From: DATAXV01 sp036272915
Lineage (GTDB): Bacteria; Chloroflexota; Dormibacteria; Dormibacterales; Dormibacteraceae
Direction of reading: 5' to 3'
Assembly: GCA_036272915.1 (NCBI GenBank)
Contig: DATAXV010000116.1
Span: 1 to 10,584 of the forward strand
Length of the DNA: 10,584 nucleotides
Shown here: piece after piece, positions 5,862 through 10,584 of the stretch
Layout: each line of letters opens with the position of its first letter
Numbering within the stretch: position 1 is the stretch's first letter
Position numbers and translations under genes: made by a program
The notes under the pieces: generated by a model
The model's input: only the letters and a program-made list of their open reading frames with translations
The model's database searches: none
What the model was told of the DNA's origin: nothing

Positions 5862-7325
5862 TCAGCCGCTGACGGATGCCGGCATCTCCAGTGCCGTGAG
5901 CGGCGTCGCGATGTCCTCCAGCGACTTGCGTTCGGCGTCGACGCCGATGAGCAGCTCGACAAGACCTCCGACGATCATGAGGCCGCCGCCGAGGACGAAG
6001 CCGATGGTGAGGGGTCCGCGCGCGGTCGCGCCCATGAGGGCGCCGAAGATGGGGGGCGCGACGGCGCCGCCGATCAGCTGGCCGACGGAGAAGAACACCG
6101 AGATGGCCGACCCGCGGAGCTCCACCGGGAAGATCTCACTGCAGGTGAGGTAGGCGGCCGAGGCTCCGGCTGTCGCGAAGAAGAAGCAGGCCATCCAGAA
6201 CAGCGTTTGCGTGATCGCGTCCAGCGAGTCCGCCGCGAAGAAGAGTCCTGATATCAGGAGGATGGCGCCGGAGATGATGTAGGTCCCTCCGATCATTCGG
6301 CGCCTGCCCCAGGTGTCGAACAGGCCTCCCAGGAGGATGCCGCCAAGCAGGTTGCAGGCGGCGAAGGGGAAGAAGTAGTAGCCGGTCTTATCGACCGGCA
6401 CCCCGTACCAGGTGTGCAGGATCCCGGCGTCGTTGAAGAAGATCGCGTTGTAGAGGAACGACTGGGTGACGAACAGCACGACACACAGGATCGACCGGCT
6501 CGGGTACTTGACCAGCAGGGTGTGGACGATCTGGGCGAATGGCGCCTCGCCTCCGCCGGTGAGGACGATGGCCCGCGAGTCCGGGACCGGGTCGAGGTGC
6601 GCGCCGCTACGCTCGACGCGGTGCTCGATGTCCGTGGTCGTCGCCTCCGCGTCCTCGGCGCGGCCATGGGTGATCAGCCAGCGCGGGCTCTCCGGGATCC
6701 CGCGGCGAATGAAGATGACCCCGAGTCCGATGATCGGGCCGATGAAGAACCCGAGGCGCCAGCCCAGGTTCTGGGCGAAGAAGCTGGTGTTGAGGAGCTG
6801 GGGCGCGACGATGGATCCGATCATGGCCCCGGCCCAGTACGTCGAGTTGATCGCGATGTCGACCCGTCCGCGGAACTTGGACGGGATCAGCTCGTCGATC
6901 GCGGAGTTGATCGCCGTGTACTCGCCGCCGATGCCCATGCCCGCGAAGAACCGGAAGATGAGCATGAACCACAGGCTGGGCGCGAGACCCGAGATGCCGC
7001 TCGCGATCAGATAGAGGACCAGCGTCAGGATGAAGAGCCGCTTCCGGCCCAGCTGGTCGGTGAGCCGCCCGAAGACGAGCGCTCCGACCACCTGCCCGAC
7101 CAGGTAGAACGTGGCGAGCAGCCCGGTCTGGGCCGCGTCGACGTGGAAGACGCTCTGCAGAACCGGGTTGGCGTTGCCGACCAGCGTGATCTCCAGCCCG
7201 TCCAGAATCCAGCAGGCGCCGAGCCCGACGATGACCATCCAGTGGAAGCTGGTCCACGGCAGTCGGTCCAATCGGGCCGGCACCAGGCTCCTGATGCGCG
7301 TCGCGCCCGCCTGAGCATCACTCAC
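5862..7325 (-). CDS. MFS transporter, sugar/metabolite:H+ symporter-like
   Basis: This 487-residue integral membrane protein has 12 predicted hydrophobic segments (starting near residues 30, 68, 97, 119, 161, 190, 278, 315, 345, 371, 405 and 438) and a long cytoplasmic loop after TM6 (about 209-276). Motif A is GRLTDQLGRKR (86-96), repeated in the second half as GGLFDTWGRRR. The TM4 motif RFFAGMGIGGEY, PESPRWL (211-217) and SEIFPVELRG (396-405) are typical of the sugar porter and related metabolite:H+ symporter families. Asp42 within TM1 may take part in proton coupling. The start is GTG, fixed by AAGGAGGT upstream. It follows the usp gene by 31 bp and is probably co-transcribed with it. Substrate is unknown: sugars, aromatic acids and nicotinate-like compounds all occur in related families. 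An alpha-glucan-derived sugar is only a guess from the neighbourhood. Confidence 0.88.
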   Translation of the reverse strand: MSDAQAGATRIRSLVPARLDRLPWTSFHWMVIVGLGACWILDGLEITLVGNANPVLQSVFHVDAAQTGLLATFYLVGQVVGALVFGRLTDQLGRKRLFILTLVLYLIASGISGLAPSLWFMLIFRFFAGMGIGGEYTAINSAIDELIPSKFRGRVDIAINSTYWAGAMIGSIVAPQLLNTSFFAQNLGWRLGFFIGPIIGLGVIFIRRGIPESPRWLITHGRAEDAEATTTDIEHRVERSGAHLDPVPDSRAIVLTGGGEAPFAQIVHTLLVKYPSRSILCVVLFVTQSFLYNAIFFNDAGILHTWYGVPVDKTGYYFFPFAACNLLGGILLGGLFDTWGRRRMIGGTYIISGAILLISGLFFAADSLDAITQTLFWMACFFFATAGASAAYLTCSEIFPVELRGSAISVFFSVGQLIGGAVAPPIFGALMGATARGPLTIGFVLGGGLMIVGGLVELLIGVDAERKSLEDIATPLTALEMPASVSG

Positions 7326-7333
7326 TGGCGCCT

Positions 7334-7341
7334 ACCTCCTT
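7334..7341 (-). promoter_or_regulatory. ribosome binding site of the MFS gene
   Basis: AAGGAGGT on the minus strand lies 8 nt before the GTG start at 7325, inside the 31-bp usp-MFS gap. It decides the start codon and shows the second gene can be translated independently of the first. Confidence 0.75.
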
Positions 7342-7356
7342 CAGCAAACCGTGACC

Positions 7357-7797
7357 TCACCGGACGAGCAGCACGGGGCAGCGGGCGGCGTGCACGATGC
7401 GATACGCCACGCCTCCGAGCAGCAGGTCCGACAGATGCGCGCCGCGATCGCCGACGATGATCAGGTCGGCGTCGGCCTCGCCGGCGATGGACAGAAGCTC
7501 CTTCGCCGTCGGGCTGCCGCCTCCCGACCTGACGACGCCCTTCGCGTTGACCCCGGCCTCGCGTAGGGCGGCGAGGGCCTCCTCGACCAGCGCCTTGGCG
7601 AGCGCCTCGTCCTCGAGCCTCGGTGGCGCCGCCGTGATCGTGGTCGGCCTGCCCGTCGCCGCGCGCCGCTCCAGCTCCAGGATGTGCGCGACCGTCACTG
7701 TGGACTGTCGTGCGGCTGCGAGCTCTCTGGTCGCCTCGATGACTCGTTTGCGACGAAAGGCGTCATCGTCGATCGCGGCTACGATGCGTTCGAACAT
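7357..7797 (-). CDS. universal stress protein, UspA family, with atypical nucleotide-binding motif
   Basis: This is a single Usp domain of 146 residues, the normal length. It starts MFERIVAAIDDD (strand 1) and ends with the characteristic ADLIIVGDRGAHLSDLLLGG region and CPVLLVR. The ATG at 7797 is preferred over the upstream GTG at 7875 because Usp homology begins at MFERI and GAGGGGAG lies 6 nt before it. ATP-binding members carry G-2x-G-9x-G-(S/T). Here the loop is GDRG (116-119), eight residues, then GGVA (128-131), so it is one residue shorter and lacks the phosphate-contacting Ser/Thr. ATP binding is therefore doubtful. Usp proteins act in stress and dormancy, often by binding nucleotides or partner proteins. 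The gene precedes an MFS transporter gene in a probable operon, which suggests, without proving, that it modulates transport. Confidence 0.88.
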   Translation of the reverse strand: MFERIVAAIDDDAFRRKRVIEATRELAAARQSTVTVAHILELERRAATGRPTTITAAPPRLEDEALAKALVEEALAALREAGVNAKGVVRSGGGSPTAKELLSIAGEADADLIIVGDRGAHLSDLLLGGVAYRIVHAARCPVLLVR

Positions 7798-7803
7798 GCT
7801 CGG

Positions 7804-7811
7804 CTCCCCTC
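7804..7811 (-). promoter_or_regulatory. ribosome binding site of the usp gene
   Basis: GAGGGGAG on the minus strand lies 6 nt upstream of the ATG at 7797. It supports this start against the longer frame from 7875. A TATCCT hexamer on the same strand (7851-7846) could be a -10 element, but no convincing -35 precedes it. Confidence 0.55.
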
Positions 7812-8047
7812 TCGTGAACGTCGGTGTAACCCGCCTAGCCAGGTCAGGATAGCGCACGCTTAACGTTTCGCTCACAGTAATTCACGCCTGTGTTCGTGCG
7901 TAGACGACTGATGGGGAGGGGCCCGAACCGGTCGGGTCACCTCAACAGCCTCTGGGACCGGACTGTTCGCGTCACTGGTAGCACCGATCGAACCGGTAGC
8001 CGGAGGACTGTCGAGCGCTCGCCCGGATGTGATGCCTGAATAGGAGA

Positions 8048-8078
8048 GAGCCGGGCGACACTGCCTATCGTCCGGCTC
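8048..8078 (-). terminator. hairpin terminator after glgP
   Basis: GAGCCGGGCGA (8048-8058) pairs with TCGTCCGGCTC (8068-8078): 11 bp including one G-T pair, with a 9-nt loop. It lies 36 nt after the glgP stop. On the minus strand it is followed by TCTCTCCTATTC, a weak pyrimidine-rich tail. Confidence 0.6.
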
Positions 8079-8114
8079 CCGGCCACGTCGTCGCTCCCAA
8101 TCCGGAGCCGGTGG

Positions 8115-10190
8115 TCAGACCGGCTCCGCCTCCGCCTCCGGCGCCACGTTGAGGGACGGCTCGTAGCAGGTGCGCTCGTACTCGATCACCATGCGGCGGG
8201 CGGAGAAGGGCCCGGCCAGCCGGCGGATCGACTGGCGCATCCGGTGCACCCATCCCTGCGGGATGCCCGCCCGGTCGCGGTCGTAGAAGAGCGGCACCAC
8301 CTGCAGCTCGAGCAGCTCGTAGAGCCGGGCTACCTCCTCGGCGTCGTCGGGCTCCCGCTCGCCGAGGACGGCATAGGAGGGGATGGCCCAGCCCACCTCG
8401 GGCGTGTAGGCCTCGTCCCACCAACCGTCCAGCACGCTCAGGTTCAGGCCGCCGTTCGCGGCCGCCTTCATGCCCGAGGTGCCGCTCGCCTCGAGGAAGC
8501 GGCGAGGGTTGTTCAGCCACACGTCAGAGCCCTGGACGACCGGCCTGGCGACCTCGATGTCGTAGTCGGGCAGGAAGACGATCTGTGGCTCGTGTCTGCC
8601 GGCCGCGACCACCTCGTGCAGGATCTCCTTGCCGGCGGCGTCGGCCGGGTGGGCCTTGCCGGACACGATCAGCTGCATCGGCCGGCCCGGCTGGTGGAGC
8701 AGCCGCCCCAGGCGCTCCGGATCCCGGAGCAGGAGGTTCGCCCGCTTGTAGGCGGCGAAGCGGCGAGTGAAGCCGATGGTCAGCGCCTCAGGGTCCAGCC
8801 CCTGGGCGCCACCGCGCTGCGCGGCGAAGCCGAGCAGCCGCCGGCGAAGGGCGGTGTGGCGTCCCCAGAGCTCGGCCGCCGGAATCCGCTCGACACCCTC
8901 CCAGCGGTCGTCGTCGGGCTCCAGGTCCCACCAGTCGGGGGCCACGTAGTCGCGGAGCAGGGCCGCGATCTCGGGGGCGACCCAGGTTGGGAGGTGGACG
9001 CCGTTGGTGACGGCGCCGATCGGCACCTCGTTCTCCGGAACCCCCGGCCAGGCGTCGTGCCAGAGGCGGCGGGAGACGGCGCCGTGGAGCTTACTGACGC
9101 CGACCGTCTTCGCCGCCAGCCGCAGCCCGACGAAGGTCGTGCAGAGGGGCTCGCCGGGGTCGTCCGGCTGGCGCCTGCCCAGGCGCAGGAGGGTCTCCAG
9201 CGGGAAGTCGAAGCTGGCCAGATAGGGGCCGACGAAACGGTCCAGGAGGTCGCGATCGAAGTAGTCGCTACCCGCCGCGACCGGCGTGTGGGTAGTGAAG
9301 ACCATGCCTCGCTTGGCCCTGACGATGGCCTCGTCGAGCCCGGGGTCCTCCGCGGCGCGGACCTCCCGGAGACGCTCGATCGCGACCAGGAAGCCGTGGC
9401 CCTCGTTCATGTGGAACACGGTCGGGGCGTAGCCCAGCGCGCGCAGGGCACGAACGCCGCCGACGCCGAGCGCGATCTCCTGGGGCAGCCGTCGCTCCGC
9501 CTCGGAGGCGTAGAGCTGGTCGGTCACGGTGCGGAGCTCGGGCGGGTTGGCCTCGATGTCGCTGTCGAGCAGGAGCAGAGGGATCGACCCGACCTGGACC
9601 CGCCAAACGGCGAGGTTCAGCGTCCGCTCGCCGATCGGGCAGGACACGTCGACCGGGCGCCCGGTCATGTCCACGGCGCGACGCAGGGGGAGGCGCTCGA
9701 AGTCGTTCTCCGGGAAGACCTCGTACTGCTGCCCGGCCTCGTCGATGCGCTGGCGGCCGAAGCCGCGGCGGTAGAGAAGGCCGACCCCGACCAGGGGCAT
9801 CCGCACGTCGGCGGCGGCCTTGAGGTGGTCACCGGCGAGGATTCCGAGGCCGCCGGAGTAGATCGGCAGGACCTCGGTGAGCCCGAACTCCATGGAGAAG
9901 TAGGCGACGAGCGGCGTGCCCTCGTCGCCGAGGGCGGGGGGCCGATCCTGGTGCTCGCGACGGGCGCGAAGCGCCGTGTCCAGCGCGTCCCTCACACCGG
10001 CGCGGTCCAGTGCCCGCTCGACGCCGGCGTCGCCGAGACGCTCGAGGAGCAGGATCGGATTGTGGCCACAGTCCTCCCACTGCACGGGGTCGAGCGCTTC
10101 GAAGACGCGGCTGATCCGCGGTTCCCAGGTCCATGTCAGGTCCAGGGCCAAGGCTTCCAGTTCCGTGTGCATCGAAGGCATGCTACTCAT
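8115..10190 (-). CDS. glgP: alpha-glucan (glycogen) phosphorylase, short form, GT35
   Basis: This 691-residue cytoplasmic enzyme releases glucose 1-phosphate from the non-reducing ends of alpha-1,4-glucan with phosphate. The N-terminus (about 5-110; LDLTWTWEPRISRVFEALDP, GHNPILLL) is the DUF3417-type domain of bacterial alpha-glucan phosphorylases. AYFSMEFGLTEVLPIYSGGLGILAGD and HMNEGHGF mark the core. FAAYKRANLL (Lys482) and SGKAHPADAAGKE (Lys512) are phosphate and substrate-site motifs. EASGTSGMKAAANG carries the pyridoxal phosphate Lys575. It is shorter than E. coli- or muscle-type enzymes (about 800-850) but normal for the short class. The first ATG at 10190 overlaps the end of the GH3 frame upstream; the ATG seven codons in is a possible alternative, as neither has a clear Shine-Dalgarno sequence. 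It likely mobilises glucan made by GlgE, encoded on the facing strand. Confidence 0.95.
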   Translation of the reverse strand: MSSMPSMHTELEALALDLTWTWEPRISRVFEALDPVQWEDCGHNPILLLERLGDAGVERALDRAGVRDALDTALRARREHQDRPPALGDEGTPLVAYFSMEFGLTEVLPIYSGGLGILAGDHLKAAADVRMPLVGVGLLYRRGFGRQRIDEAGQQYEVFPENDFERLPLRRAVDMTGRPVDVSCPIGERTLNLAVWRVQVGSIPLLLLDSDIEANPPELRTVTDQLYASEAERRLPQEIALGVGGVRALRALGYAPTVFHMNEGHGFLVAIERLREVRAAEDPGLDEAIVRAKRGMVFTTHTPVAAGSDYFDRDLLDRFVGPYLASFDFPLETLLRLGRRQPDDPGEPLCTTFVGLRLAAKTVGVSKLHGAVSRRLWHDAWPGVPENEVPIGAVTNGVHLPTWVAPEIAALLRDYVAPDWWDLEPDDDRWEGVERIPAAELWGRHTALRRRLLGFAAQRGGAQGLDPEALTIGFTRRFAAYKRANLLLRDPERLGRLLHQPGRPMQLIVSGKAHPADAAGKEILHEVVAAGRHEPQIVFLPDYDIEVARPVVQGSDVWLNNPRRFLEASGTSGMKAAANGGLNLSVLDGWWDEAYTPEVGWAIPSYAVLGEREPDDAEEVARLYELLELQVVPLFYDRDRAGIPQGWVHRMRQSIRRLAGPFSARRMVIEYERTCYEPSLNVAPEAEAEPV

Positions 10191-10584
10191 CCGCTGGGTG
10201 CGGGGGGGTGGTTAGGAGTCCGTAGTTCGCCTTCGGCGCCAGCACGTGGCCGGCCGACCGGTCGGTCAGCGCGCCGGCGAGCTGGCCCTCGTCGATGGCC
10301 GGGAGGACGGCCTGCACGCCCTCTTCGGCGAGCTGGAGGGAGCCGGCGAACACGACCATGTCGGCGCTGGCCTGGAGGGTCATGACGGCGGCGTGGACCG
10401 ACGAATGGTGGTGCTGGGTGCGGCCATCGTGACGTCGTCGATGATGATGACGCCCGTGAGACCGCGGCTGTGAAGGAGCCCCTGGGTGCCGTTGGAGCCG
10501 CTGTTGTCCTCGTCATCGAGGACCACGCTCCCGAGCCGGTGGCTGGTGAGCGCCTGCCGCAGGTGGTCGGGGGTCGGCGCCGCC
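10183..10584 (-). pseudogene. GH3 glycosidase (beta-N-acetylhexosaminidase-like) C-terminal part, frameshifted; continues beyond the window
   Basis: Two minus-strand frames together encode the end of a GH3 glycosidase. The first, open from the window edge (10583) to a TGA at 10380, contains LTGVIIIDDVTMAAPS. This matches the NagZ-type nucleophile segment (GV..SDDLSM), with the first Asp of the pair as nucleophile. The second frame continues with HHSSVHAAVMTLQASADMVVFAG and the family's C-terminal helices (GVQAVLPAIDEGQLAGALTD, VLAPKANYGLL), ending at TAG 10183. Adding one base between 10412 and 10413 joins them as APSDHHSSVHAAVM, a normal GH3 continuation. Either the gene has a one-base deletion or the sequence is in error. 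The His-Asp loop of NagZ would lie outside the window. The alternative, two separate coupled ORFs (the TGA overlaps an ATG as ATGA), is less likely because the homology runs across the junction. Confidence 0.65.

Larger units (their letters stand above)
7798..8114. other. 317-bp intergenic region between glgP and usp (both minus strand)
   Basis: It contains a hairpin just after glgP (8048-8078), the usp ribosome binding site (7804-7811), a possible -10 hexamer, a small hairpin CCCGA/TCGGG (7922-7936), and short direct repeats CGAACCGGT (7924-7932, 7989-7997) and GGACTGT (7960-7966, 8005-8011). The usp promoter probably lies here. I found no further gene or RNA in it. Confidence 0.6.

Noticed and set aside
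5507..5872. Plus-strand open frames of 121 and 94 codons in the convergent gap
   Set aside because: Arg/Pro/Gly-rich without conserved motifs or a good start; one runs into the antisense of the MFS gene. They are best treated as non-coding.
7798..7875. N-terminal extension of the Usp protein from a GTG at 7875
   Set aside because: The extra 26 residues lie outside the Usp fold, and a ribosome binding site precedes the internal ATG at 7797.
8244..10385. 713-codon open frame on the + strand opposite glgP
   Set aside because: It is a shadow of glgP codon bias in high-GC DNA. The translation is low-complexity Arg/Gly/Val/Glu-rich with no family motif, while glgP has complete catalytic motifs.

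Overview
The window is high-GC bacterial DNA with dense coding, several GTG starts and Shine-Dalgarno sites. The gene set (GlgE, a TreS-maltokinase fusion, short-form glycogen phosphorylase, UspA) fits Actinomycetota best. That assignment is inferred from gene content, and no rRNA or other marker gene is present to confirm it.

Left part, + strand (1-4592): the 3' part of glgE (maltose-1-phosphate maltosyltransferase) enters from the left edge. After 46 bp comes a 1015-residue fusion of trehalose synthase and maltokinase (treS-mak), closed by a strong hairpin terminator. Together they encode a route from trehalose to maltose, then maltose 1-phosphate, then alpha-1,4-glucan. Catalytic residues of all three activities are visible. 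The gap at 4546-4869 holds the terminator, a candidate 26-codon minus-strand small ORF with a perfect ribosome binding site, and a possible leaderless promoter for the next gene.

Middle (4870-5861): a lone + strand SAM-dependent O-methyltransferase, then about 400 bp of convergent intergenic DNA with several GC-rich hairpins and no recognisable gene.

Right part, - strand (5862-10584), in order of transcription: the C-terminal end of a GH3 glycosidase (beta-N-acetylhexosaminidase-like) that appears broken by a one-base frameshift; a short-form alpha-glucan phosphorylase (glgP) overlapping the end of the GH3 reading frame by 8 bp; a hairpin; then a UspA-family protein with a degenerate nucleotide-binding loop and, 31 bp later, a 12-TM MFS transporter of the sugar/metabolite:H+ symporter type.

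Functionally the window is an alpha-glucan/trehalose locus. GlgE and TreS-Mak build glucan from trehalose, and GlgP on the facing strand releases glucose 1-phosphate from it. No branching enzyme (glgB) is visible here. I saw no phage, IS, CRISPR, tRNA or rRNA sequence. The candidates most worth checking are the GH3 frameshift, the small ORF or small RNA after treS-mak, and the atypical Usp motif.
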